Of a stretch of DNA of 64,000 bases, positions 44,030 to 59,100 are shown one piece after another. A program made the translations under genes and the position numbers. Below the pieces are notes generated by a model. The model worked only from the letters and a program-made list of their open reading frames with translations, was not told the origin of the DNA and searched no databases. Numbering within the stretch: the stretch's first letter is position 1; every line of letters begins with the position of its first letter. The DNA is from Odiellus spinosus (lineage: Eukaryota > Arthropoda > Arachnida > Opiliones > Phalangiidae): NCBI GenBank assembly GCA_963920705.1, contig OY987225.1:15691492-15755491 (forward strand). The letters run 5' to 3'.

Positions 44030-44114
44030 GAGAGAAACCAATCAAATTGCGAGAAAAATCGAAAGAAAACGGCGGGACCGAGGCAACCTTATAGCGCTTT
44101 TTTTTACGAACCTT

Positions 44115-47100
44115 GGGGCAGCCTCACTTGATTCAGTCAGATCTCTACATTTTACCATTGCCCTTAAAACCCAATTAAAATTAATTTTTTCACAATTTTT
44201 GATGTTAATAGCTGCGGCAGCCGCACTTGATTCAGTCAGATCTCTACATTTTTACCAATGCCCTTTAAACCCAATTCAAATAAAAAATTTCATTATTTTT
44301 GATGTTAATAGCTGGGGCAGCCGCACTTGATTCAGTCAGATCTCTACATTTTTACCAATGCCCTTTAAACCCAATTAAAATAAAAAATTTCATTATTTTT
44401 GATGTTAATAGCTGGGGCAGCCGCACTTGATTCAGTCGGAACTCTACATTTTTACCATTGCCCTTAAAACCCAATTAAAATTATTTTTTTCACAATTTTT
44501 GATGTTAATAGCTGCGGCAGCCGCACTTGATTCAGTCAGATCTCTACATTTTTACCATTGCCCTTTAAACCCAATTAAAATTAATTTTTTCACAATTTTT
44601 GATTTTAATAGCTGGGGCAGCCTCACTTGATTCAGTTAGATCTCTACATTTTTACCAGTGCCCTTTAATCCAAATTAAAATTAATTTTTTCATCATTTTT
44701 GATGTTAATAGCTGCGGCAGCCGCACTTGATTCAGTCAGATGTCTACATTTTTACCATTGCCCTTTAAACCCAATTAAAATTAATTTTTTCACAATTTTT
44801 GATTTTAATAGCTGGGGCAGCCTCACTTGATTCAGTCAAATCTCTACATTTTTACCATTGCCCTTTAATCCCAATTAAAATTCATTTTTTCATAATTTTA
44901 GATGTTAATACCTCCGACAGCCGCGCTTGATTCCAGTCAAATCTCTACATTTTTACCAGTGCCCTTTAATCCCAATTAATCTCTACATTTTTACCATTGC
45001 CCTTTAAACCCAATTAAAATTAATTTTTTCACAATTTTTGATTTTAATAGCTGGGGCAGCCTCACTTGATTCAGTCAGATCTCTACATTTTTACCAGTGC
45101 CCTTTTATCCCAATTAAAATTAATTTTTTCATCATTTTTGATGTTAATAGCTGCGGCAGCCGCACTTGATTCAGTCAGATGTCTACATTTTTACCATTGC
45201 ACTTTAAACCCAATTAAAATTAATTTTTTCACAATTTTTGATTTTAATAGCTGGGGCAGCCTCACTTGATTCAGTCAGATCTCTACATTTTTACCAGTGC
45301 CCTTTTATCCCAATTAAAATTAATTTTTTCATCATTTTTGATGTTAATAGCTGCGGCAGCCGCACTTGATTCCAGTCAAATCTCTACATTTTTACCAGTG
45401 CCCTTTAATCCCAATTAAAATTATTTTTTTCATAATTTTTGATGTTAATACCTCCGGCAGCCGCACTTGATTCCAGTCAAATTTCTACATTTTTACCAGT
45501 GCCCTTTAATCCAAATTAAAATTAATTTTTTCACAATTTTTGATGTTAATAGCTGCGGCAGCCGCACTTGATTCAGTCAGATCTCTACATTTTTACCAAT
45601 GCCCTTTAAACCCAATTAAAATAAAAAATTTCATTATTTTTGATGTTAAGAGCTGGGGCAGCCGCACTTGATTCAGTCGGATCTCTACATTTTTACCATT
45701 GCCCTTAAAACCCAATTAAAATTATTTTTTTCACAATTTTTGATGTTAATAGCTGCGGCAGCCGCACTTGATTCAGTCAGATCTCTACATTTTTACCATT
45801 GCCCTTTAAACCCAATTAAAATTAATTTTTTCACAATTTTTGATTTTAATAGCTGGGGCAGCCTCACTTGATTCAGTTAGATCTCTACATTTTTACCAGT
45901 GCCCTTTAATCCCAATTAAAATTAATTTTTTCATCATTTTTGATGTTAATAGCTGCGGCAGCCGCACTTGATTCCGTCAGATGTCTACATTTTTACCATT
46001 GCCCTTTAAACCCAATTAAAATTAATTTTTTCACAATTTTTGATTTTAATAGCTGGGGCAGCCTCACTTGATTCAGTTAGATCTCTACATTTTTACCAGT
46101 GCCCTATAATCCCAATTAAAATTAATTTTTTTCATAATTTTTGATGTTAATAGCTGCGGCAGCCGCACTTGATTCCAGTCAAATCTCTACAATTTTTACA
46201 AGTGCCCTTTAATCCCAATTAAAATTATTTTTTTCATAATTTTTGATGTTAATACCTCCGGCAGCCGCACTTGATTCCAGTCAAATCTCTACATTTTTAC
46301 CAGTGCCCTTTAATCCCAATTAAAATTAATTTTTTCATAATTTTTTAGGTTAATAGCTGCGGCAGCCGCACTTGATTCAGTCAATTCTCTACATTTTTAC
46401 CAGTGCCCTTTAAACCCAATTAAAATTAATTTTTTCATAATTTTTGATGTTAATACCTCCGGCAGCCGCACTTGATTCCAGTCAAATCTCTACATTTTTA
46501 CCAGTGCCCTTAAATCCCAATTAAAATTTATTTTTTCATAATTTTAGATGTTAATACCTCCGACAGCCGCACTTGATTCCAGTCAAATCTCTACATTTTT
46601 ACCAGTGCCCTTTAATCCCAATTAATCTCTACATTTTTACCATTGCCCTTTAAACCCAATTAAAATTAATTTTTTCACAATTTTTGATTTTAATAGCTGG
46701 GACAGCCTCACTTGATTCAGTCAGATCTCTACATTTTTACCAGTGCCCTTTTATCCCAATTAAAATTAATTTTTTCATCATTTTTGATGTTAATAGCTGC
46801 GGCAGCCGCACTTGATTCAGTCAGATGTCTACATTTTTACCATTGCACTTTAAACCCAATTAAAATTAATTTTTTCACAATTTTTGATTTTAATAGCTGG
46901 GGCAGCCTCACTTGATTCAGTCAAATCTCTACATTTTACCAGTGCCCTTTAATCCCAATTAAAATTAAGTTTTTCATAATTTTAGATGTTAATACCTCCG
47001 ACAGCCGCACTTGATTCCAGTCAAATCTCTACATTTTTACCAGTGCCCTTTAATCCCAATTAAAATTAATTTTTTCATAATTTTAGATGTTAATACCTCC

Positions 47101-50100
47101 GACAGCCGCAGTTGATTCCAGTCAAATCTCTACATTTTTACCAGTGCCCTATAATCCCAATTAAAATTAATTTTTTTCATAATTTTTGATGTTAATAGCT
47201 GCGGCAGCCGCACTTGATTCCAGTCAAATCTCTACATTTTTACCAGTGCCCTTTAATCCCAATTAAAATTATTTTTTTCATAATTTTTGATGTTAATACC
47301 TCCGGCAGCCGCACTTGATTCCAGTCAAATCTCTACATTTTTACCAGTGCCCTTTAATCCCAATTAAAATTAATTTTTTCATAATTTTTTAGGTTAATAG
47401 CTGCGGCAGCCGCACTTGATTCAGTCAAATCTCTACATTTTTACCAGTGCCCTTTAAACCCAATTAAAATTAATTTTTTCATAATTTTTGATGTTAATAC
47501 CTCCGGCAGCCGCACTTGATTCCAGTCAAATCTCTACATTTTTACCATTGCCCTTTAAACCAAATTAAAATTCATTTTTTCACAATTTTTGATTTTAATA
47601 GCTGGGGCAGCCTCACTTGATTCATTCAGATCTCTACATTTTTACCAGTGCCCTTTTATCCCAATTAAAATTAATTTTTTCATCATTTTTGATGTTAATA
47701 GCTGCGGCAGCCGCACTTGATTCAGTCAGATGTCTACATTTTTACCATTGCACTTTAAACCCAATTAAAATTAATTTTTTCACAATTTTTGATTTTAATA
47801 GCTGGGGCAGCCTCACTTGATTCAGTCAAATCTCTACATTTTACCAGTGCCCTTTAATCCCAATTAAAATTAATTTTTTCATAATTTTAGATGTTAATAC
47901 CTCCGACAGCCGCACTTGATTCCAGTCAAAGCTCTACATTTTTACCAGTGCCCTTTAATCCCAATTAATCTCTACATTTTTACCATTGCCCTTTAAACCC
48001 AATTAAAATTAATTTTTTCACAATTTTTGATTTTAATAGCTGGGGCAGCCTCACTTGATTCAGTCAGATCTCTACATTTTTACCAGTGCCCTTTTATCCC
48101 AATTAAAATTAATTTTTTCATCATTTTTGATGTTAATAGCTGCGGCAGACGCACTTGATTCAGTCAGATGTCTACATTTTTACCATTGCACTTTAAACCC
48201 AATTAAAATTAATTTTTTCACAATTTTTGATTTTAATAGCTGGGGCAGCCTCACTTGATTCAGTCAAATCTCTACATTTTACCAGTGCCCTTTAATCCCA
48301 ATTAAAATTAAGTTTTTCATAATTTTAGATGTTAATACCTCCGACAGCCGCACTTGATTCCAGTCAAATCTCTACATTTTTACCAGTGCCCTTTAATCCC
48401 AATTAAAATTAATTTTTTCATAATTTTAGATGTTAATACCTCCGACAGCCGCACTTGATTCCAGTCAAATCTCTACATTTTAACCAGTGCCCTATAATCC
48501 CAATTAAAATTAATTTTTTTCATAATTTTTGATGTTAATAGCTGCGGCAGCCGCACTTGATTCCAGTCAAATCTCTACATTTTTACCAGTGCCCTTTAAT
48601 CCAAATTAAAATTATTTTTTTCATAATTTTTGATGTTAATACCTCCGGCAGCCGCACTTGATTCCAGTCAAATCTCTACATTTTTACCAGTGCCCTTTAA
48701 TCCCAATTAAAATTAATTTTTTCATAATTTTTTAGGTTAATAGCTGCGGCAGCCGCACTTGATTCAGTCAAATCTCTACATTTTTACCAGTGCCCTTTAA
48801 ACCCAATTAAAATTAATTTTTTCATAATTTTTGATGTTAATACCTCCGGCAGCCGCACTTGATTCCAGTCAAATCTCTACATTTTTACCATTGCCCTTTA
48901 AACCCAATTAAAATTAATTTTTTCACAATTTTTGATTTTAATAGCTGGGGCAGCCTCACTTGATTCAGTCAGATCTCTACATTTTTACCAGTGCCCTTTT
49001 ACCCCAATTAAAATTAATTTTTTCATCATTTTTGATGTTAATAGCTGCGGCAGCCGCACTTGATTCAGTCAGATGTCTACATTTTTACCATTGCACTTTA
49101 AACCCAATTAAAATTATTTTTTTCACAATTTTTGATTTTAATAGCTGGGGCAGCCTCACTTGATTCAGTCAAATCTCTACATTTTACCAGTGCCCTTTAA
49201 TCCCAATTAAAATTAATTTTTTCATAATTTTAGATGTTAATACCTCCGACAGCCGCACTTGATTCCAGTCAAATCTCTACATTTTTACCAGTGCCCTTTA
49301 ATCCCAATTAAAATTAATTTTTTCATAATTTTAGATGTTAATACCTCCGACAGCCGCACTTGATTCCAGTCAAATCTCTACATTTTTACCAGTGCCCTAT
49401 AATCCCAATTAAAATTAATTTTTTCATCATTTTTGATGTTAATAGCTGCGGCAGCCGCACTTGATTCAGTCAGATGTCTACATTTTTACCATTGCACTTT
49501 AAACCCAATTAAAATTAATTTTTTCACAATTTTTTATTTTAATAGCTGGGGCAGCCTCACTTGATTCAGTCAGATCTCTACATTTTTACCAGTGCCCTTT
49601 TATCCCAATTAAAATTAATTTTTTCATCATTTTTGATGTTAATAGCTGCGGCAGCCGCACTTGATTCCAGTCAAATCTCTACATTTTTACCAGTGCCCTT
49701 TAATCCCAATTAAAATTATTTTTTTCATAATTTTTGATGTTAATACCTCCGGCAGCCGCACTTGATTCCAGTCAAATCTCTACATTTTTACCAGTGCCCT
49801 TTAATCCCAATTAAAATTAATTTTTTAACAATTTTTGATGTTAATAGCTGCGGCAGCCGCACTTGATTCAGTCAGATCTCTACATTTTTACCAATGCCCT
49901 TTAAACCCAATTAAAATAAAAAATTTCATTATTTTTGATGTTAAGAGCTGGGGCAGCCGCACTTGATTCAGTCGGATCTCTACATTTTTACCATTGCCCT
50001 TAAAACCCAATTAAAATTATTTTTTTCACAATTTTTGATGTTAATAGCTGCGGCAGCCGCACTTGATTCAGTCAGATCTCTACATTTTTACAATTGCCCT

Positions 50101-53100
50101 TTAAACCCAATTAAAATTAATTTTTTCACAATTTTTGATTTTAATAGCTGGGGCAGCCTCACTTGATTCAGTTAGATCTCTACATTTTTACCAGTGCCCT
50201 TTAATCCCAATTAAAATTAATTTTTTCATCATTTTTGATGTTAATACCTCCGACAGCCGCACTTGATTCCAGTCAAATCTCTACATTTTTACCAGTGCCC
50301 TTTAATCCCAATTAATCTCTACATTTTTACCATTGCCCTTTAAACCCAATTAAAATAAATTTTTTCACAATTTTTGATTTTAATAGCTGCGGCAGCCTCA
50401 CTTGATTCAGTCAGATCTCTACATTTTTACCAGTGCCCTTTTATCCCAATTAAAATAAATTTTTTCATCATTTTTGATGTTAATAGCTGCGGCAGCCGCA
50501 CTTGATTCAGTCAGATGTCTACATTTTTACCATTGCACTTTAAACCCAATTAAAATTAATTTTTTCACAATTTTTGATTTTAATAGCTGGGGCAGCCTCA
50601 CTTGATTCAGTCAGATCTCTACATTTTTATCAGTGCCCTTTTATCCCAATTAAAATTAATTTTTTCATCATTTTTGATGTTAATAGCTGCGGCAGCCGCA
50701 CTTGATTCCAGTAAAATCTCTACATTTTTACCAGTGCCCTTTAATCCCAATTAAAATTAATTTTTTCATAATTTTAGATGTTAATACCTCCGACAGCCGC
50801 ACTTGATTCCAGTCAAATCTCTACATTTTTACCAGTGCCCTATAATCCCAATTAAAATTAATTTTTTTCATAATTTTTGATGTTAATAGCTGCGGCAGCC
50901 GCACTTGATTCCAGTCAAATCTCTACAATGTTACCAGTGCCCTTTAATCCCAATTAAAATTATTTTTTTCATAATTTTTGATGTTAATACCTCCGGCAGC
51001 CGCACTTGATTCCAGTCAAATCTCTACATTTTTACCAGTGCCCTTTAATCCCAATTAAAATTAATTTTTTCATAATTTTTTAGGTTAATAGCTGCGGCAG
51101 CCGCACTTGATTCAGTCAGATCTCTACATTTTTACCAATGCCCTTTAAACCCAATTAAAATTAATTTTTTCACAATTTTTGATTTTAATAGCTGGGGCAG
51201 CCTCACTTGATACAGTTAGATCTCTACATTTTTACCAGTGCCCTTTAATCCCAATTAAAATTAATTTTTTCATCATTTTTGATGTTAATAGCTGCGGCAG
51301 CCGCACTTGATTCAGTCAGATGTCTACATTTTTACCATTGCCCTTTAAGCCCAATTAAAATTAATTTTTTCACAATTTTTGATTTTAATAGCTGGGGCAG
51401 CCTCACTTGATTCAGTCAAATCTCTACATTTTTACCATTGCCCTTTAATCCCAATTAAAATTCATTTTTTCATAATTTTAGATGTTAATACCTCCGACAG
51501 CCGCACTTGATTCCAGTCAAATCTCTACATTTTTACCAGTGCCCTTTAATCCCAATTAATCTCTACATTTTTACCATTGCCCTTTAAACCCAATTAAAAT
51601 TAATTTTTTCACAATTTTTGATTTTAATAGCTGGGGCAGTCTCACTTGATTCAGTCAGATCTCTACATTTTTACCAGTGCCCTTTTATCCCAATTAAAAT
51701 TAATTTTTTCATCATTTTTGATGTTAATAGCTGCGGCAGCCGCACTTGATTCAGTCAGATCTCTACATTTTTACCAGTGCCCTTTTATCCCAATTAAAAT
51801 TAATTTTTTCATCATTTTTGATGTTAATAGCTGCGGCAGCCGCACTTGATTCCAGTCAAATCTCTACATTTTTACCAGTGCCCTTTAATCCCAATTAAAA
51901 TTAATTTTTTCCTAATTTTAGATGTTAATACCTCCGATAGCCGCACTTGATTCCAGTCAAATCTCTACATTTTTACCAGTGCCCTATAATCCCAATTAAA
52001 ATTAATTTTTTTCATAATTTTTGATGTTAATAGCTGCGGCAGCCGCACTTGATTCCAGTCAAATCTCTACAATGTTACCAGTGCCCTTTAATCCCAATTA
52101 AAATTATTTTTTTCATAATTTTTGATGTTAATACCTCCGGCAGCCGCACTTGATTCCAGTCAAATCTCTACATTTTTACCAGTGCCCTTTAATCCCAATT
52201 AAAATTAATTTTTTCATAATTTTTTAGGTTAATAGCTGCGGCAGCCGCACTTGATTCAGTCAAATCTCTACATTTTTACCAGTGCCCTTTAAACCCAATT
52301 AAAATTAATTTTTTCATAATTTTTGATGTTAATACCTCCGGCAGCCGCATTTGATTCCAGTCAAATCTCTACATTTTTACCAGTGCCCTTAAATCCCAAT
52401 TAAAATTTATTTTTTCATAATTTTAGATGTTAATACCTCCGACAGCCGCACTTGATTCCAGTCAAATCTCTACATTTTTACCAGTGCCCTTTAATCCCAA
52501 TTAATCTCTACATTTTTACCATTGCCCTTTAAACCCAATTAAAATTAATTTTTTCACAATTTTTGATTTTAATAGCTGGGGCAGCCTCACTTGATTCAGT
52601 CAGACCTCTACATTTTTACCAGTGCCCTTTTATCCCAATTAAAATTAATTTTTTCATCATTTTTGATGTTAATAGCTGCGGCAGCCGCACTTGATTCAGT
52701 CAGATGTCTACATTTTTACCACTGCACTTTAAACCCAATTAAAATTAATTTTTTCACAATTTTTGATTTTAATAGCTGGGGCAGCCTCACTTGATTCAGT
52801 CAAATCTCTACATTTTACCAGTGCCCTTTAATCCCAATTAAAATTAATTTTTTCATAATTTTAGATGTTAATACCTCCGACAGCCGCACTTGATTCCAGT
52901 CAAATCTCTACATTTTTACCAGTGCCCTTTAATCCCAATTAAAATTAATTTTTTCATAATTTTAGATGTTAATACCTCCGACAGCCGCACTTGATTCCAG
53001 TCAAATCTCTACATTTTTACCAGTGCCCTATAATCCCAATTAAAATTAATTTTTTTCATAATTTTTGATGTTAATAGCTGCGGCAGCCGCACTTGATTCC

Positions 53101-56100
53101 AGTCAAATCTCTACATTTTTACCAGTGCCCTTTAATCCCAATTAAAATTATTTTTTTCATAATTTTTGATGTTAATACCTCCGGCAGCCGCACTTGATTC
53201 CAGTCAAATCTCTACATTTTTACCAGTGCCCTTTAATCCCAATTAAAATTAATTTTTTCATAATTTTTTAGGTTAATAGTTGCGGCAGCCGCACTTGATT
53301 CAGTCAAATCTCTACATTTTTACCAGTGCCCTTTAATCCCAATTAAAATTAATTTTTTCACAATTTTTGATGTTAATAGCTGCGGCAGCCGCACTTGATT
53401 CAGTCAGATCTCTACATTTTTACCAATGCCCTTTAAACCCAATTAAAATTATTTTTTTTCACAATTTTTGATGTTAATAGCTGCGGCAGCCGCACTTGAT
53501 TCAGTCAGATCTCTACATTTTTACCATTGCCCTTTAAACCCAATTAAAATTAATTTTTTCACAATTTTTGATTTTAATAGCTGGGGCAGCCTCACTTGAT
53601 TCAGTTAGATCTCTACATTTTTACCAGTGCCCTTTAATCCCAATTAAAATTAATTTTTTCATCATTTTTGATGTTAATAGCTGCGGCAGCCGCACTTGAT
53701 TCAGTCAGATGTCTACATTTTTACCATTGCCCTTTAAACCCAATTAAAATTAATTTTTTCACAATTTTTGATTTTAATAGCTGGGGCAGCCTCACTTGAT
53801 TCAGTCAAATCTCTACATTTTTACCATTGCCCTTTAATCCCAATTAAAATTCATTTTTTCATAATTTTAGATGTTAATACCTCCGACAGCCGCACTTGAT
53901 TCCAGTCAAATCTCTACATTTTTACCAGTGCCCTTTAATCCCAATTAATCTCTACATTTTTACCATTGCCCTTTAAACCCAATTAAAATTAATTTTTTCA
54001 CAATTTTTGATGTTAATAGCTGCGGCAGCCGCACTTGATTCAGTCAGATGTCTACATTTTTACCATTGCACTTTAAACCCAATTAAAATTAATTTTTTCA
54101 CAATTTTTGATTTTAATAGCTGGGGCAGCCTCACTTGATTCAGTCAGATCTCTACATTTTTACCAGTGCCCTTTTATCCCAATTAAAATTAATTTTTTCA
54201 TCATTTTTGATGTTAATAGCTGCGGCAGCCGCACTTGATTCCAGTCAAATCTCTACATTTTTACCAGTGCCCTTTAATCCCAATTAAAATTAATTTTTTC
54301 ATAATTTTAGATGTTAATACCTCCGACAGCCGCACTTGATTCCAGTCAAATCTCTACATTTTTACCAGTGCCCTATAATCCCAATTAAAATTAATTTTTT
54401 TCATAATTTTTGATGTTAATAGCTGCGGCAGCCGCACTTGATTCCAGTCAAATCTCTACATTTTTACCAGTGCCCTTTAATCCCAATTAAAATTATTTTT
54501 TTCATAATTTTTGATGTTAATACCTCCGGCAGCCGCACTTGATTCCAGTCAAATCTCTACATTTTTACCAGTGCCCTTTAATCCCAATTAAAATTAATTT
54601 TTTCATAATTTTTTAGGTTAATAGCTGCGGCAGCCGCACTTGATTCCAGTCAAATCTCTACATTTTTACCAGTGCCCTTTAATCCCAATTAATCTCTACA
54701 TTTTTACCATTGCCCTTTAAACCCAATTAAAATTAATTTTTTCACAATTTTTGATTTTAATAGCTGGGGCAGCCTCACTTGATTCAGTCAGATCTCTACA
54801 TTTTTACCAGTGCCCTTTTATCCCAATTAAAATTAATTTTTTCATCATTTTTGATGTTAATAGCTGCGGCAGCCGCACTTGATTCAGTCAGATGTCTACA
54901 TTTTTACCACCGCACTTTAAACCCAATTAAAATTAATTTTTTCACAATTTTTGATTTTAATAGCTGGGGCAGCCTCACTTGATTCAGTCAAATCTCTACA
55001 TTTTACCAGTGCCCTTTAATCCCAATTAAAATTAATTTTTTCATAATTTTAGATGTTAATACCTCCGACAGCCGCAATTGATTCCAGTCAAATCTCTACA
55101 TTTTTACCAGTGCCCTTTAATCCCAATTAAAATTAATTTTTTCATAATTTTAGATGTTAATACCTCCGACAGCCGCACTTGATTCCAGTCAAATCTCTAC
55201 ATTTTTACCAGTGCCCTATAATCCCAATTAAAATTAATTTTTTTCATAATTTTTGATGTTAATAGCTGCGGCAGCCGCACTTGATTCCAGTCAAATCTCT
55301 ACATTTTTACCAGTGCCCTTTAATCCCAATTAAAATTATTTTTTTCATAATTTTTGATGTTAATACCTCCGGCAGCCGCACTTGATTCCAGTCAAATCTC
55401 TACATTTTTACCAGTGCCCTTTAATCCCAATTAAAATTAATTTTTTCATAATTTTTTAGGTTAATAGCTGCGGCAGCCGCACTTGATTCAGTCAAATCTC
55501 TACATTTTTACCAGTGCCCTTTAAACCCAATTAAAATTAATTTTTTCATAATTTTTGATGTTAATACCTCCGGCAGCCGCACTTGATTCCAGTCAAATCT
55601 CTACATTTTTACCATTGCCCTTTAAACCCAATTAAAATAAATTTTTTCACAATTTTTGATTTTAATAGCTGGGGTAGCCTCACTTGATTCAGTCAGATCT
55701 CTACATTTTTACCAGTGCCCTTTTATCCCAATTAAAATTAATTTTTTCATCATTTTTGATGTTAATAGCTGCGGCAGCCGCACTTGATTCAGTCAGATGT
55801 CTACATTTTTACCATTGCACTTTAAACCCAATTAAAATTAATTTTTTCACAATTTTTGATTTTAATAGCTGGGGCAGCCTCACTTGATTCAGTCAAATCT
55901 CTACATTTTACCAGTGCCCTTTAATCCCAATTAAAATTAATTTTTTCATAATTTTAGATGTTAATACCTCCGACAGCCGCACTTGATTCCAGTCAAATCT
56001 CTACATTTTTACCAGTGCCCTTTAATCCCAATTAAAATTAATTTTTTCATAATTTTAGATGTTAATACCTCCGACAACCGCACTTGATTCCAGTCAAATC

Positions 56101-59100
56101 TCTACATTTTTACCAGTGCCCTATAATCCCAATTAAAATTAATTTTTTTCATAATTTTTGATGTTAATAGCTGCGGCAGCCGCACTTGATTCCAGTCAAA
56201 TCTCTACATTTTTACCAGTGCCCTTTAATCCCAATTAAAATTATTTTTTTCATAAATTTTGATGTTAATACCTCCGGCAGCCGCACTTGATTCCAGTCAA
56301 ATCTCTACATTTTTACCAGTGCCCTTTAATCCCAATTAAAATTAATTTTTTCATAATTTTTTAGGTTAATAGCTGCGGCAGCCGCACTTGATTCAGTCAA
56401 ATCTCTACATTTTTACCAGTGCCCTTTAAACCCAATTAAAATTAATTTTTTCATAATTTTTGATGTTAATACCTCCGGCAGCCGCACTTGATTCCAGTCA
56501 AATCTCTACATTTTTACCAGTGCCCTTAAATCCCAATTAAAATTTATTTTTTCATAATTTTAGATGTTAATACCTCCGACAGCCGCACTTGATTCCAGTC
56601 AAATCTCTACATTTTTACCAGTGCCCTTTAATCCCAATTAATCTCTACATTTTTACCATTGCCTTTTAAACCCAATTAAAATTAATTTTTTCACAATTTT
56701 TGATTTTAATAGCTGGGGCAGCCTCACTTGATTCAGTCAGATCTCTACATTTTTACCAGTGCCCTTTTATCCCAATTAAAATTAATTTTTTCATCATTTT
56801 TGATGTTAATAGCTGCGGCAGCCGCACTTGATTCAGTCAGATGTCTACATTTTTACCACTGCACTTTAAACCCAATTAAAATTAATTTTTTCACAATTTT
56901 TGATTTTAATAGCTGTGGCAGCCTCACTTGATTCAGTCAAATCTCTACATTTTTACCAGTGCCCTTTTATCCCAATTAAAATTAATTTTTTCATCATTTT
57001 TGATGTTAATAGCTGCGGCAGCCGCACTTGATTCAGTCAGATGTCTACATTTTTACCATTGCACTTTAAACCCAATTAAAATTAATTTTTTCACAATTTT
57101 TGATTTTAATAGCTGGGGCAGCCTCACTTGATTCAGTCAAATCTCTACATTTTACCAGTGCCCTTTAATCCCAATTAAAATTAATTTTTTCATAATTTTA
57201 GATGTTAATACCTCCGACAGCCGCACTTGATTCCAGTCAAATCTCTACATTTTTACCAGTGCCCTTTAATCCCAATTAAAATTAATTTTTTCATAATTTT
57301 AGATGTTAATACCTCCGACAACCGCACTTGATTCCAGTCAAATCTCTACATTTTTACCAGTGCCCTATAATCCCAATTAAAATTAATTTTTTTCATAATT
57401 TTTGATGTTAATAGCTGCGGCAGCCGCACTTGATTCCAGTCAAATCTCTACATTTTTACCAGTGCCCTTTAATCCCAATTAAAATTATTTTTTTCATAAA
57501 TTTTGATGTTAATACCTCCGGCAGCCGCACTTGATTCCAGTCAAATCTCTACATTTTTACCAGTGCCCTTTAATCCCAATTAAAATTAATTTTTTCATAA
57601 TTTTTTAGGTTAATAGCTGCGGCAGCCGCACTTGATTCAGTCAAATCTCTACATTTTTACCAGTGCCCTTTAAACCCAATTAAAATTAATTTTTTCATAA
57701 TTTTTGATGTTAATACCTCCGGCAGCCGCACTTGATTCCAGTCAAATCTCTACATTTTTACCAGTGCCCTTAAATCCCAATTAAAATTTATTTTTTCATA
57801 ATTTTAGATGTTAATACCTCCGACAGCCGCACTTGATTCCAGTCAAATCTCTACATTTTTACCAGTGCCCTTTAATCCCAATTAATCTCTACATTTTTAC
57901 CATTGCCTTTTAAACCCAATTAAAATTAATTTTTTCACAATTTTTGATTTTAATAGCTGGGGCAGCCTCACTTGATTCAGTCAGATCTCTACATTTTTAC
58001 CAGTGCCCTTTTATCCCAATTAAAATTAATTTTTTCATCATTTTTGATGTTAATAGCTGCGGCAGCCGCACTTGATTCAGTCAGATGTCTACATTTTTAC
58101 CACTGCACTTTAAACCCAATTAAAATTAATTTTTTCACAATTTTTGATTTTAATAGCTGTGGCAGCCTCACTTGATTCAGTCAAATCTCTACATTTTACC
58201 AGTGCCCTTTAATCCCAATTAAAATTAATTTTTTCATAATTTTAGATGTTAATACCTCCGACAGCCGCACTTGATTCCAGTCAAATCTCCACATTTTTAC
58301 CAGTGCCCTTTAATCCCAATTAAAATTAATTTTTTCATAATTTTAGATGTTAATACCTCCGACAGCCGCACTTGATTCCAGTCAAATCTCTACATTTTTA
58401 CCAGTGCCCTTTAATCCCAATTAAAATTAATTTTTTCATAATTTTAGATGTTAATACCTCCGACAACCGCACTTGATTCCAGTCAAATCTCTACATTTTT
58501 ACCAGTGCCCTATAATCCCAATTAAAATTAATTTTTTTCATAATTTTTGATGTTAATAGCTGCGGCAGCCGCACTTGATTCCAGTCAAATCTCTACATTT
58601 TTACCAGTGCCCTTTAATCCCAATTAAAATTATTTTTTTCATAAATTTTGATGTTAATACCTCCGGCAGCCGCACTTGATTCCAGTCAAATCTCTACATT
58701 TTTACCAGTGCCCTTTAATCCCAATTAAAATTAATTTTTTCATAATTTTTTAGGTTAATAGCTGCGGCAGCCGCACTTGATTCAGTCAAATCTCTACATT
58801 TTTACCAGTGCCCTTTAAACCCAATTAAAATTAATTTTTTCATAATTTTTGATGTTAATACCTCCGGCAGCCGCACTTGATTCCAGTCAAATCTCTACAT
58901 TTTTACCAGTGCCCTTAAATCCCAATTAAAATTTATTTTTTCATAATTTTAGATGTTAATACCTCCGACAGCCGCACTTGATTCCAGTCAAATCTCTACA
59001 TTTTTACCAGTGCCCTTTAATCCCAATTAATCTCTACATTTTTACCATTGCCTTTTAAACCCAATTAAAATTAATTTTTTCACAATTTTTGATTTTAATA

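Larger units (their letters stand above)
40326..44114 (-). mobile_element. P-element-like transposon inside the satellite
   Basis: A 3,789-bp non-satellite block with the 11 bases GGGGCAGCCTC of the monomer present on both sides (40315-40325 and 44115-44125), as expected for a target duplication on insertion. The ends share only AAGG...CCTT, but a 20-base subterminal inverted repeat (18 matches) sits 83 and 85 bases from the two ends. Subterminal repeats and a THAP transposase are hallmarks of the P superfamily. The known duplication length there is 8 bp, so part of the 11-base match may be coincidental. Confidence 0.8.
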
